Of a stretch of 64,000 nucleotides of DNA, positions 24,131 to 37,148 are shown one piece after another. Numbering within the stretch: position 1 is the first letter of the stretch; each line of letters begins with the position of its first letter. Origin of the DNA: Salminus brasiliensis (Eukaryota; Chordata; Actinopteri; Characiformes; Bryconidae); NCBI RefSeq assembly GCF_030463535.1, contig NC_132881.1, forward strand, positions 42,906,344-42,970,343, in the 5' to 3' direction. Both the position numbers and the translations under genes were made by a program. The notes beneath the pieces are model-generated. The model was not told the origin of the DNA, did no database searches, and saw nothing but the letters and a program-made list of their open reading frames with translations.

Positions 24131-24784
24131 ACGTAGAGGGAGGCTGATGGCCTGTGTAGCAACAGATAGGCTGCAGTCTTTAACTGTACACCTATACCGT
24201 GACCCATAAGGTAGGTGGAGCTCATAAAGTGGCCAATGGGTGGAAGTACAAGAGAGGTGTTTCTAATTAAGTGGACGGTCAGCGTATCTCTGCATGTAGG
24301 TAAACCTGTAGTAAACAGGTTGATCTCCGTCAGCTTGGACGGAGAGCATGGAGTGACGCTGTGGCTGAAGTTCACACAGGGACAGATAAGAGTCTTGCTT
24401 CACTGCATGTTTTGTACAATATGGTGATCTTACGTAAGTGGCTTCACTGTAGAGACACCAGTTTCAGCCGGAAACCCCCAGTAACTGCAGTGTACTGCTG
24501 TGAAGCTTGCTATTATGTCCTTTAGCTATAAATGTGCTCATACATTCAGAATGGACGTACATTTATCAGCGATGTCTACTTATAATATGGCTTCAGTGTT
24601 TAGGGTTAACATATTCGGCTCCGTACAGAACTGTATCATTATTGTACAGTATCTGACTGTAAAATGCTATGTCCTGTTGGTAATTTACAGTAAACGGGAG
24701 ATGCACTGATAGAAAAGTCAAGATCTGGATTAAAATTACAAATTTAAACAGCAGGAAAATCACTGTGCACACATTCACTCGCCA

Positions 24785-25085
24785 GTTTACTAGAAACCTG
24801 TAGTTTGTAGCGCCACCTTGATGGTGTACAGTTGTATTTGTAAACTTCCAGCCCTTCATCAATGGTCAGTTTTTTGGCCATAGAGTCACTCTTGCAGGTA
24901 TTTTTGGATGGTGGACTCACTCTCTCCACCAAGCAGTGCCATTGTTAAGAAGCCCCAGCAACACTCGTACAAACACCACACACTACACTACAGTCAGTGT
25001 CACTCGGGTGATGAGAACGGTCCACTTCCCACATAATATCTGGTCAAAATCTAATCAATGACAGATGATGTAGAGGGAGGCTACA
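24785..25085 (+). repeat. Dispersed repeat, copy B
   Basis: This is the second copy of the repeat at 23825-24130, in the same orientation and separated by about 650 bp. It is either a local duplication or two independent insertions. Confidence 0.65.
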
Positions 25086-25258
25086 TTACGGTCACCTGCT
25101 ACCCTTTGAAAGATTCCACTGAAGATGAAGATAATAGGGCTTTTCACTTCACGTCAGCTGTGATTATGTTATGGCTGATCAACTTTAATGCCATTTTAAA
25201 GATAATGTCTGATAAAACAGCAGGAAAATTACAGCAGGTTCAAAATCACTTGCCTAAC

Positions 25259-25735
25259 ACATTCAGGGATGTGTGATGAACGCACGCTTTTGTGGTCGAC
25301 TTTGTTTTTGGAAGTCCATTCATGGTCAGATTGAACCCCAGAACAAATGCAGAAGCCCCACAGCTGGCCTCACGCCACTACCAACACAAGGACACAGTGT
25401 CACTTTCAGCCTGTGGGTCAATGCTCTAACTAAGATACGTTTTGGAAGCGAGTGCTGTGGCCTGATGAAGCCAAAATAGAACCCTTTGGCCACAAACAGC
25501 ATATGGTATGTTTGGAGAAATAGGAGCTGAATTTCATGAAAAGAACAGCATGCCAGCTGTGAAGCATGGGGGTGGATGTATTGTGCCTTAGGGTTGTGTT
25601 GAAGCCAGTGGCACTGACAATATTGCACGAGTGAAGGGAAAGCTGAAGCTGAAAAGATGATGGCTTCTACAACAGCATCATGATCCTAAATATACCTCAG
25701 AACCATCATGCACCTGAAGAGACAAAAACTAAACC
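25259..25735 (+). pseudogene. Tc1-like transposase relic (catalytic part)
   Basis: Across shifting frames the plus strand yields pieces typical of Tc1-family DDE transposases: LMKPKIEPFGHK, AVKHGGG, EASGTDNIARVKGKLK and HDPKYTSE. Several stops and frameshifts break it, so it is dead. The flanking DNA carries no intact terminal repeats that I could see. Confidence 0.75.
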
Positions 25736-25759
25736 TAAACATTATAGAAAATTAGTGGA

Positions 25760-26105
25760 TAAATCTAATGTTGCCTAATATTGATTAGATCCGCTTTGTG
25801 GGCTTGTACCCCACAAGACCTTTAAGTCCTGTAAATTGTGAGTTGGGACCACATTGGATTGGATCAGTGAGCCTCTCGTGCCCATGACCCTTTCACCAGG
25901 ACTGGATGTCCTTTCTTGGTGCACTTTTTGTAGGTCCTGACCTGCATACCAGGAGCATTTCCCAGTTTTACCTGCTTTTAACACCTTCATCACCTTCAAG
26001 AACTGACTGTTCACCTGCTGCCTAGTATATCCACCCTTTGACAGATGGCACTGTAGATAAGGATAATCAATGTCATTGCACTCTTCAGTGGTACTCATAT
26101 TATGG
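25760..26105 (-). repeat. Non-autonomous DNA transposon fragment
   Basis: The segment gacctttaagtcctgtaaat, ctggatgtcctttcttggt and gcataccaggagcatttccc ends near tactcatattatggctgatt. Related pieces lie at 9.4-9.66 kb and, in the opposite orientation, at 48.4-48.86 kb. Confidence 0.55.
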
Positions 26106-27489
26106 CTGATTAGTATATTAGTATTAGTATATTAGAAATTACACTGACATGGCGTACAGCCACCATACAAAGTGCACTGATAAGGACAGGGACTTTGGTG
26201 TCAGCAATTTATTGTACATATTCATTAATTAAGCTCAGGCTGTGTCATAATGTCATATCTGCAGTAGGTTGGCCAATACAGCTACTGTTAAACAGTGCAG
26301 CCAGAAGGACCTGTCAAACTGAATGAAAATTCCTAGAACCGTAATCCAGGTCTACTGCCCTTTGCTCAAAAGATCTTGCTGAGCGAGCTTCAGAAAATGC
26401 AGCATCACTGTCTGCAAGTCCAGGCCAGAGAAACCGAAAGAACCTCTGGAGACCTCTGCTGGCTGGACAACTTTATTTTGACCTTAACATGGGTCTAGAA
26501 TGACTGAAATTTGGTAGACCAAGAAAACGCACTGAGTGCTTGTATGCTGGTAAGACCCCCATTTGAACCTGCAGAAAGAACCTGCAGAAAGGTTTGGCTG
26601 AGTGGAGAGGGTGGTGTACTGATGTAGGAAGCGCTCTCAGGAAGAAAAAACTCTCACTCTAGTGACCTCTAGTGGCTAATTGACTATATTTCAGCAGGGT
26701 GGTTCTTCCTAACACTGACCTTGAGTGGAACTGTGGTCAGCTGGAACCCTTGCTTCAGAACAGAACTTGGATCTAGTACCCTACCCGACTGTCTATAGTG
26801 CCGGCATCAAATCTGTGTTTTATTACAGTGGAGAGAGAGAGAGTGAGTGTTTTAGTGCTTTGAATCACTCTACCCAGAGTTAAATAACTCCAATACACAC
26901 CAATCAGCCATAACATTAATACCACCTTCTTCTGTCTACACTTTCTGTTACATTCTCCAATATATCAGCTCTTACCATTACCATTTACCATATGGAGCCC
27001 ATATAGGACCTTTCACTTACAGGGTCACTGCTGGACTGAGAATAGAGGGTATGCATTGACGCCACGTTCCTGCGGAGTTGGACTGAGTGGCAAAACGTTC
27101 TGCGACCAGCCAAACCTGGAGTGAAGCTAGGGACTATCTGCTCCAGTTAAAGGAAGCTGGACTCAACAGGGATCCATCCAAATTACTAAAGAACCAATCG
27201 TCCATGGAAAGCAATGTGTAGCCAGGAACATCCATCTAACTGAGGCTTAAATCACACCCATTCAGAGTATAAATCTGAGAGCGCTGAGTCGAGTGAATGG
27301 TCTAAGACTGTTTGACTGTTTACAGGCTCGGGTTCATGTGGTTTACTTGCTTTCTCTTTTAATTGAACTTAGCATGTCGCTAAACTTGCAACTACAGCGG
27401 ACTTGTTTTCCTCCCACCTGTTTTGAGAGCATGACTTCACTGAACAGTGAGCTTCTACATGTTTCGATACCTGGATTTCAGAATTGGCA

Positions 27490-27572
27490 ACTTGCAGAGC
27501 CTGGATATTGAACCCACAACCCTGTCATTATTAGCCCGGTGCTGTAACCGCTGAGCCACCACTTTCAGCAGT
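27490..27572 (-). repeat. SINE fragment, minus strand
   Basis: The reverse complement reads ctcagcggttacagcaccgg followed by a B-box-like gggttcaatatcc. It is a short tRNA-derived head. Confidence 0.55.
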
Positions 27573-27599
27573 CTGTAAAAGGAGAGGTCTTAACTCTTA

Positions 27600-28140
27600 G
27601 CGATGTCAGTAGCACAACAGCTGTTTCCCGTTTTTGTGCTTTAGCAGCATTCCCACTAAAGAACGATAACGCTGCCACTCAGTGGGCATCCACAGTGACT
27701 CCCGCCGCCACTTTACATCTACAAGCTGGACCAACTGAGTCCGGGTGTCTAATAAAGTGGACAGTAAGTGAGTGGACACAGTGTTTAAACACTCCAGCAG
27801 CACTGCTGTGACTGATCCCCTCATACTACCAGCACAACACTCCTGTCAATACCACCAGTCAAACACGTCACGAACATGTCAGTCTGTGACACTGCAGTCT
27901 GTGGTGATCTTGTGAGGTCCTGAGCACTGAAGAACAAGCAGGGTTAAAGGAGGCTAATAACAGAGTATGCAGAGAAACAGATGGATACAGTCTGGGATTA
28001 TAGAACTATTATACATTATAGTGCTCCTGTATGGTGAGTGGAGCTCATAGATGCTATGCTGACTGGTGTAAGTAACATTATCAGAACTAAGACAGAAGAC
28101 CGACAAGCAAGAGTCTGGAGGCTTTTTGATACGTAGCATA
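27600..28140. repeat. Probable DNA transposon relic
   Basis: It contains ctaataaagtggacagtaag, tgactgatcccctcatac and ctgtgacactgcagtctgtg. These resemble words in widespread fish non-autonomous DNA elements. Its boundaries and family are not established. Confidence 0.35.
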
Positions 28141-28548
28141 GGATAATTCCTTCAGTTCTTTTAATTATTTCAGAGTGAATCATTTACAGAACACTTAAAA
28201 CCATCCACAGAGAAACTAATCAAACAGCAGCATAAAAAAATGGTAAATCAAAACCTATTAAATAAAAACAAAATAAAAGTGGACAGCCATGCCACATGCC
28301 CGTAATGGGTAAGGAAATAAACTGAGAAAGAAATAAAACTGTAAACTTCTGTTCTCTTCAGAGAAGGGAGCGTGTCGAGCATTACCGCCATGACGTTTCC
28401 TCATATGGTCCAACAGGCCCATATATACCCAATGTGTCACCTGATCTGTTGCCACTTAATGAAGTAGGCTACATCCCCCTATGGTAAAGTACATCTCCTT
28501 TTATATGGCAAGAAAACAACGCAAAGTGCAGGTGCCAGTGACAGTGAG

Positions 28549-28550
<2 letters not shown>

Positions 28551-28612
<62 letters not shown>
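28551..28612. repeat. (GA)n microsatellite
   Basis: About 27 GA dinucleotides, flanked by AT-rich DNA. Confidence 0.95.
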
Positions 28613-28614
<2 letters not shown>

Positions 28615-29039
28615 CGAGAGGTGCCGAATCCCAATTAGCTTCCTATCTGACCCACATTACACTATACAAGCCTTCAGGTCACACTGGCACTCTACCTAGT
28701 GCACTATCTGTCAAATAAGAATCCTGTATGTCTGTACATCAGCGTTTATGGTAGTGACGTCCCACAAGGAGTTTCGGATCTGTCTGAATCAGGACAGCCA
28801 TGCTAACTCTCCATTTTCAGGGAATCTGGTCATTTCCGTCCTCTTCCTCCACTCGATCCAGTTGCGCTCTCTAAAGAACCTCAGAAACGTCCCCTAAAAG
28901 CAGGTCTCCGCCCGTCTCGTGTGTCCTACATTCAAGATGTGAGATACTATGAGGCTGAGGGAATAGTTTACCTCAGAAATGCTAACATGGCTAACAGGAA
29001 CTGGATTTGCATAATGTTAACCAAACCCAAGCAGCTTGG

Positions 29040-30330
29040 ACTTATTACTACGCTCTGAAAAATGAAGGGGTTTCTAATGGTTCTTTGAGTGATACCAGAG
29101 AAGAACCACCTTTTTAATAAAGAACCATGTCTGTGAAGGAGATGTGTGAGGCTTTACATCAAGTGAAGGTTCTTCAGACACACACACACACACACACACA
29201 TCTTACACATGGTATAGATGCAAAAGTGGTTCTTTCAAGGCATCACTCAAAGGACTATTTGAAGCCACCTTTGGTTCCACATAGAACCATGGTTTATAAT
29301 ACAGATGTGTGAGGCTTTACATGAAGTGAAGGTCCTCTAGATATTTAAAAGGTTCTTTACACTCACACATCTCACAAACTACAAACATAGTTCTTCCTGG
29401 AACCAAAAGTGTGTGATTGAAGAACCTTTATTTTGCAAAGAACCGTAACATCACGTGAAACGTCCTTAGACTTTTAAAAGGTTCCTCACATTCACACTTA
29501 CAAACATGGTTCTTTATTGAACCTAAGAACCATATAAGCCACCTTTGGTTCCATGAAGAATCATGTCGATAAAAAAAAGACGTGTGAGAGAAGTGAAGGT
29601 TCTCTAGACATTTAAAATGTTCTTCACATTGAAAATCACACATTACAAACATTCATTCGTTCTTTATGGAACCAAAATTGGCTCTCCTAGGTATCACTTA
29701 CAGAACCATATAAGCCACCCTTACCCAACCATGTTCATAATGCAGAATCAGAAAGGTTCTTTAGTCCTATAATGGGCTCTTCACATTCACACATCTCTAT
29801 TACAAACATGGTTCTTCATAGAACCAAAGATATTTCTTTAATGGGATCTCTCAAAGATTCATTTATTTACATAAAGAACCATGTTTCTTTTAGGACTTTT
29901 GCATCAAGTGAAGGTTCTAGACACACATATTGATTACAAACCAGGTGCTTTATGGAACCAAAAGTGGTTCTTCTCTAGAATCACTCAAAATACCATGTCT
30001 GTAACTGACACACGTGAGTGTGAGGAACCTTTAAAATTGACGAAGACACTTTACATCAAGTGAAGGTTCTCTAGACCTTTAAAATCTTCTTCAAATTCAC
30101 ACATCCTGATTACAAACATGGTTCTTTATGGGTCCAAAGGTGGTTCTGCTCTAGCATCACTCAAAGAACCATGTTTGTAACAGAGATGTATGTGTGTAAA
30201 GAATCTACATCAAGTGAAGGTTCTCTAGACATTTAAAATGTTTAAAATTCACACATCTTGATTACAAACATGGTTCTTTATGGGCCTAAAAGTGGTTCTT
30301 CTATGTAGCAACCTTTAAAGCACCTTCAAG
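29040..30330. repeat. Block of diverged GGTTCTTT/AAGAACC repeats
   Basis: At least seven diverged units of about 130-170 bp share the words gaaggttctctagaca, tttaaaatgttcttcacatt, cattacaaacatggttcttt and atggaaccaaaagtggttct. A single copy of related sequence occurs at 52.2-52.4 kb. The pattern suggests local amplification of one interspersed element. Confidence 0.75.
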
Positions 30331-30920
30331 CACAAGAGCGTAGCACTTCTGGGCAAAGTATTCCTTAACCGTTAGACCCAACGTCACAAACTACGTCCTT
30401 TTAAGTTTTAAAGACAAGGGCCGGTCCCTCCCTGACTAGGCAGTATAAGTGTAGACACAACACTACTATACACCATCTACCTGTATTACATACCGTTAGT
30501 AATCAACATTACTCCATATAAAGTACACCAAGCGCACTGTAGCATATAATTATAATAATAATAATAATAATAATACATGAGAAGGTCCATTCAGCCTTTC
30601 TGTGGGTAAAAAGATCAGATTCATTCTTCTCGCGACAAGCGCCAATCATTCACAGTCCTTCTTCTGACTCTTCAGATTCTTCAGGGTGAATTCACATTAG
30701 AGAAAATACACAGGCTCGAGCCGCTTCTTCTTTTCGTTCCAAAATATCCAGTGTCTTAGAGAAATATACAGACTTTAAAGTTCAGGCCAGGAGCCGGGCC
30801 AAGGACAAGGTAGTTGAGATGAGCTGAGATGATACGAGGTCATGTAAATACGTAGATTCCGCCCCATTCGTCTGTTCGCTTTGACGTCAGTTTAAAAACG
30901 TAACTGGGTAGTCCTGCATG

Positions 30921-31709
30921 TTAGCCCGAGATCGAGATTTCGTAGTCACTGACGGAGATGTGTGCCTGGCCCACTTTGCGCACGTTCTTTCCGTTGGTGA
31001 TGCGAGCCGCAATGTCCACGGGCTTCTCAAAGAACTGCACCAGGGCCTGCTCAGTGAGCACAGAGGCCAAAAACTGCTCAAACGTGATAGCCCAGTCTTT
31101 ATCAATGCTCGCACTGTGTGGAAGGCCACCTGCACCGTGGGGCCCAGTTCCTCCACGAGGCCCAGCTCCGCTATGGGGCCTGCTGTTGCGCACCAGCACC
31201 GTATCATCTGCTATGTCTTCGCACTGCAGCTTGTCGTCCATCTCGTGAGAGCCGGTGCTCAGGACCGAGTAGGAGGACATGGACGTGTCGTCTTTCGTCT
31301 CGTCGTCCGAGATGAGCATGGCGGAGGATGTGCCGTTGTCTTTGGGCGACGAGTCTTCCAGCTTAATGTCCTCCATGGGCCCTGTGATGCAGGTGGAGTT
31401 TAGCTCGCCGTCAGATGCGCCAACAGCCCCCGTGCTAGAGAGCTTGCCCCGGGGCTCCTCGGTAGAAGAGTGGAAAGAGTCTCCACGGGCTCTCTGCTGC
31501 TTCCTCCTGTGCACCGGGGGGCGCTCTTCCTCCTCGTCATCGTAGTCATCTTCGTCCTCCTTGCTGGAAGGACTGCAAAAGAGCTTCCCCACCTCGCCCA
31601 TCTCCAGCAGCAGGCTGGTGACGGTGGCTGTGGCATGGTAGAGCTCCTGCTCATTGGGGTCCTCGCTGAACATGTTGTAGAGCGTCTTGCATAGCTCTAT
31701 GAACTGACC
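30921..31709 (-). CDS. tbc1d9: tbc1d9 last coding exon
   Basis: It is a 789-bp exon encoding residues 945-1206 and ending SDYEISISG then TAA at 30923-30921. It contains [20 protein letters not shown], a fish-type acidic then basic insert ([25 protein letters not shown]), [16 protein letters not shown] and [18 protein letters not shown]. Plus-strand frames over this exon are shadows. Confidence 0.95.
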   Translation of the reverse strand, partial: GQFIELCKTLYNMFSEDPNEQELYHATATVTSLLLEMGEVGKLFCSPSSKEDEDDYDDEEEERPPVHRRKQQRARGDSFHSSTEEPRGKLSSTGAVGASDGELNSTCITGPMEDIKLEDSSPKDNGTSSAMLISDDETKDDTSMSSYSVLSTGSHEMDDKLQCEDIADDTVLVRNSRPHSGAGPRGGTGPHGAGGLPHSASIDKDWAITFEQFLASVLTEQALVQFFEKPVDIAARITNGKNVRKVGQAHISVSDYEISISG

Positions 31710-34199
31710 CTGAGAAAAAGACAGAGAGTGTTTAAATTTTTGGGTCCAGAGTGTGTACCACTACACACACACACACACACCGGAAGTGATTAGACTGCAG
31801 TGTTGTATATAAGGAGCTGGGAGCTGATTGGTCAGGGAGAAGAGTCAGACTGGATTAGAAGATATTAAACAATATAAAACAGTCATTTTAAGAAAACTCT
31901 CGACTAAACTAAATCAGTCAGTCCAGAAGGTCTGATTATAGAAACTGATACTGAAAATAAAGGATTTTACTGAACCGATTAATTGCAAGCTCATCTGATC
32001 TAAACTGTGGAGCTGGATTATTTATACACACACACAGAGATCAGATATCAGAATACATCTATGCCGATGGACGTAGTGGTCTCGAAATGAGGGGTGTTCA
32101 GGTAAATTTCTGGCATATTGCTATGGCATATTGGCATATTGATATTTTGGCCATGGAAAACACCTGTGGTTGGTGTGGTGCAACAGATAACGCCACTACC
32201 TGCCACTGAGCTACCACACCATGTAGGGGGTTCGATTCCCAGTCTGGGTGACTATGCTGCCCTACACCAATACACACACCCTGGAAGTCGCTCTGGATAA
32301 GAGCGTCAGCTAAATGCCATAAATGTAAATGTAAACACAGGAGCTCCACTGACCGAAAACAGCCTAGACCGACGTCAACAGTCAGATATTCATTGCTATC
32401 TTGTCAGTCATTTGTCAACACAGGCGCGAGCAGCCTAACACTCGTACACCCCGCCCCACGCTTTACACCACTGAAATAGCAATCTGCCAAAGTCAGACCG
32501 CACCTGGCTCTTAAAGGGAATGGCTAAAGACACGCTGATTTTTTTTATTGCACATTACGCCCAAAACAAACACACCCATGATTAATTAAGAGACTCAGTA
32601 CATGACTTTTGTGCGCTTCGAGCTGCACAAGGTGAACTTTTCCCATCGTCATGATAGCAAAGAAACACCAACACGCCCAAATCAAGCTGCGTGGTTCACG
32701 GCTCGCCAAAACATCGCTAAAACAGGGCCCTCAGATTCAATTGGGGGGCAAAATAACCTGATTAGATAAATTAGGTGTAGGATGGAAACTGGCCTTCCTC
32801 AAGGAGAGCTGTGGAAATGGTTAAGCTAATCACGTCCTGAATTAATCCATATTCAGATTTCATATATTGGTCTTGTAGGTTTGGCAGAGTACTGTATCTA
32901 TGGGATGCTGCATGTACCTGGTTGAGTTTCGGAAGGTTCTTCATGTTCTCCGGCTTGGATTTGGTCTCCTGGTTCCACAGCCGTAAGTAGGTACGGTAGT
33001 CTGGCGTGTGCATTTTCTTCACTGCAGTCAGGAAAGAGACAGAGAAGACAAAATCAGGCTCACAGCAGAAATGTGGAACTCAAACTGTGAGCTCAGCAAA
33101 TACTGTATACACCACCTTCCCATAACCCTGTCCTGACTCTCAGAGTTCAAACTTTAAAAAAGTTATTAAAATATGCTTCCTAACAGTGGAGTAAAAGTGA
33201 AAAGGGGATTCCGTCTATGCATATTTTATTAAGTTGCTCTTGTTAAAGTTTAATCCCCCTTCTGCGGACAAAATGAGGCTTTAAACGGATCAAACGAATA
33301 GACAGATATTAAACATGGAGGCTACTGGGCAGCACTGAGCAACAGAGGGAAAAAATGTGCTTCTGAGGATTTCATTTCACACACAGCTCGATATTACGGC
33401 AAGTCAGCCGCAAGACTGCTCAATCCTGCAGAGGCCTGATGAGTCTAAAGCCTGAACGCATTAATTCATGCATGAAAATTCATAGTCCTTTGGGGGGGGG
33501 GGGGCAATTGAGCATATTCGGTTATATGGTGCTGTGCTCATCGCTTTCTTAAAATGGGCAATGAAAAAAGCTTTGTCACAGGATTAAATAGCAATTGAAA
33601 AGATCTGTATCACAAATCCTGTTCCAGTAATGCAAAAAATCAATGAATAGAAAAACAGAGCAGTTTGTGGGGAACACCACAAGAGGGCACTAAACATTGC
33701 ACTCAGTCTAAGAAGAGAGCAAAAAAGAATACAGCTCAGCCAAACGCTCGGATCTGCTCTTCAGAGCTATGAAAGACTATGTCAGAGCTCTGCGTTTAAT
33801 AAATGGTGTTAAAATAAATGTACTATATAATAATGTGACCTTCCATCAATTTAATCAGAAGCTTATTGTATATACTGTATATGTTGATGATATATACATA
33901 TATATTAAATAAAGCTGCTGTCTAATGAAACACATGTATCTCAGTGTTGTCCATTTTTAGTTTTCTCCATAATGTGAACCATGTAGCAGCAGTGTGTAGA
34001 TAATAATGCTCTACATTACTTGTAATAAACTCTATACAGTTCAGAACACCTTTGCTTTTTTCTGTAAAGTCCCCATCTTGGAGATACATGTTTTTATGCA
34101 TATATAAATGATGCAACTAGCAGAGAAATGATGTGAGGACTGTCTGATTACATAAAAAAACAAGATGATGATGGAAATAAATAAATAAATAAATAAATT

Positions 34200-34234
<35 letters not shown>

Positions 34235-37116
34235 ATAATATAACATATATATAATAGGTTTTATAGCATATTTCTTTATATATAAAAAAAAGACAAACAT
34301 GTAAAATATATGTGAACAAAATGCACATAGATATATAAAACGACATGTATATTTATACTGAACTACATATACACTGCCTATAAAAGAATTTACCCTCTTG
34401 GGTGTTTTCACCCTTATTTTTTTAATGAATTACCCAATCCCTGTTCATGTGAACTCCCCCACTAGCAAAGCCCCCAACACTATGCAGCAAACTTGCTCAG
34501 ATCAACAGCTAACAATAGCTAACGACTCGGAGTGATGTGGGGAGGAAGTGCCATTAACCCACCCCTGAGAGAACAAGGCCAACTGTGCTCTTTCAGACTC
34601 TGGCTACTGATGGCAAACAGCAGGTCCTTGGACCAGCGATCCTTGGATCAAAGTGGCAGAACCTTAGTCCAGCGGACCACTTAGAGTCTCCGTGGTGAAT
34701 ACAGTTTGGCTCTTCTGACAGTTGACAGAGGTTTTAACTTCGTAGGAATCTGTTTTCACCTTGACATTAAGGAGTTTTTAGTGACAAAAGCCAAATGCTA
34801 CCGTGCTTCCATTTTAAAAGCAATAAAATGGGAAAATATCCAGGGGGGTGAATATTTTTACAGGCACTGGAAATAATTTGAACGTGAATGTCCGTTTGAG
34901 AATAACATGTCCTCTACTATGTACATGAGTGTGTGTATGTAGAGTAGAAGTCCAGTCTAACGTATATGATGATTAGGTGTATGTGGATTTCCTACCTTTT
35001 TCATTCTTGAACGTGACCCTGACAAAGCCATCGTCTTTCTCGTTTTTGCCCTTGTGGTCAAGGCCTAGAATAGTGGAGAGGGCACAGGTCAAGAGCAGGA
35101 CAAACAGTCGCACTTTACTGAAGGGTGGTGTTTATAAGGACACACCACACCACATTTACACAGCCCTTCATGATCATATTTTTTTATTTTGTTTTTATTT
35201 ATTCCTCTTACAGTAAATAACCAGAATATTTTCTTTATTTAATTTAAATACATCAAAGTCATTCTATTTAATCTACAAAAGGCTGTTGTTAGGCTGTTTT
35301 TTTTTTTACTCTGTGAGTCTCCTTGGGGACCCAATTTGCAGAAATACGAATTGATAAGTTGGTTCTGCAGCTTTGCCTTTATGCTGAACGTGTGACTTGG
35401 GAGGAACAACAAACGTTTCAGCTTAGCGTGTCATCCTTCCTCTTCAGCTGAAGGATCTGGGCAAACGCTGAGCTTTATGAAACCACATCCAAAACCTTAG
35501 CTGCTGAGCAGCTCCAGAGAGCGGACCAAGCACATCTGAGTGCAATAGCTCATCTAGACACGTACAGTATGTTAAACTACAGCATTAGGAGTGCAGCTAG
35601 CAGTGTGTGTGTGTAGGCCTACCGTGGGACGTCTCTGGAGTAATGTCCTCAAAGAAGTACTGCGTGGCCTCGAAAGCGGAATCCGGCTCATCCTGTTCGT
35701 GATGCAGCTCTGAGAGAGAGAGGGGGAAGAAACTTAATAATTGACCAAGTAAATCCTGAGGGTTTGTTTCTGAGCACACACTTCAGTTCCTTCCATCATA
35801 TCTACATAAACATACTCACAGTTACATAATAGTTACTGAAAAATGTACCAATTAAGCTCCTCCTATAAAAGCACTCTTTGAATGGGCCCGATTGTCCTAC
35901 TAGACCACACAAATACAGAGCTCATTTGCTGACTGTGGCCAAAAAGCCCTACTTCCTACTTCGTCAGGTGACTGGTAGGGCTTTCATCTGATGACTCTTC
36001 TATGAATATTATGATTGTTACCAGCAGCGCTGCACCGTGGAGCAGTGCACCACCGTTCCTGACTCAGCGAACACTTTCTGAAGGTTATTGACAGTCATAT
36101 GACATTTGCACTTGCCTGTCTTACCAGCATATTAGCAGCTCTTGGTCATGAAGGCATATATTTGACCATCCCCACCATGACCATATCCAATGAAACGGTT
36201 TCTGCCAGGAAGAACTTAATAAATAAAGTTTAGTAAAAATGTTCAAAAGGTCAAGGTGAGATCTGGATGACCAAGAGCTGCTCATATGCTGGTAGGACAG
36301 GCAAGTCCAAATGTCATATGACTGCCATTTGGTTGAAGATGCCTTTTTAATATCGGTGCTATGTATCATTGCAGTCAATGGCAGTCTGCAACGGTTGGGG
36401 TGTCCAAACTTTTGCACAGACCACATTGTTTATTTTGTTATAAGAGAGTAACTGTGCAATTAGGATTGGCTGAACATATCTGCAGATATTTACAATGGCT
36501 TGGTGTTTCACTTCTGCGTAAATGGTCCAAAAAAAATCCGTGCCGTGCATTAGCTTAATGCTTACCAAAATCCCATAGGGGTGCTAACAGAAATTAGCAT
36601 TATTAGCAAGTGCAGAGGTGGTTTATTTTTTTTACATTTATTTGACACGGTTTTGACAATAATTGTCAACTTTATTGCGAACTGAAGGCCTAGCTGTAAT
36701 GGTCACCACTAAACAACAGTCTCTATGAAAGAATGCATTTGTGGGCGGAGCATGAATGGGTCAACTTGTAGTGGCGGCTAAACAATTGGCCATTAGATCA
36801 ATGCCTGGAAAATACGCCAGCAGTTTAAGCTGCTTGTGGCATCCCAGGCCTCTCTCGTATTTACTCTCCACCATATGTTCCATTCAGAAATGCCTGTTTG
36901 AGGAGAGGAGAGGCCGTGATAAGAGGGCCGTGCGGTGTGTTGTGTTGACACTGCACCAAGCTGTGAACGGAGGGAAAAACCAACTTGATTTTGTAGCAGA
37001 AAAGCACTTCAAACTAAGGGAGTTTGTATTCAGGAGGTTAGTTCTCTCCCCTGGCGTGCTGGGTGCTGACACCACGAGTCTTCAGAATGAGACAGAGCGT
37101 AAGAGAAAGCCAGCGG

Positions 37117-37148
<32 letters not shown>

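Larger units (their letters stand above)
19166..30920. other. Intergenic region between ucp1 and tbc1d9
   Basis: About 11.7 kb has no convincing gene. It holds upstream ucp1 DNA, a SINE, a 39-bp minisatellite, DNA transposon relics and a large GGTTCTTT-type repeat block. Stretches I could not assign are about 19770-20890, 22440-23290 and 26110-27490. Confidence 0.7.

Noticed and set aside
30918-31403. 161-codon plus-strand frame over the last tbc1d9 exon
   Set aside because: It is a shadow of the GC-rich tbc1d9 coding exon, whose minus-strand protein is clearly conserved.
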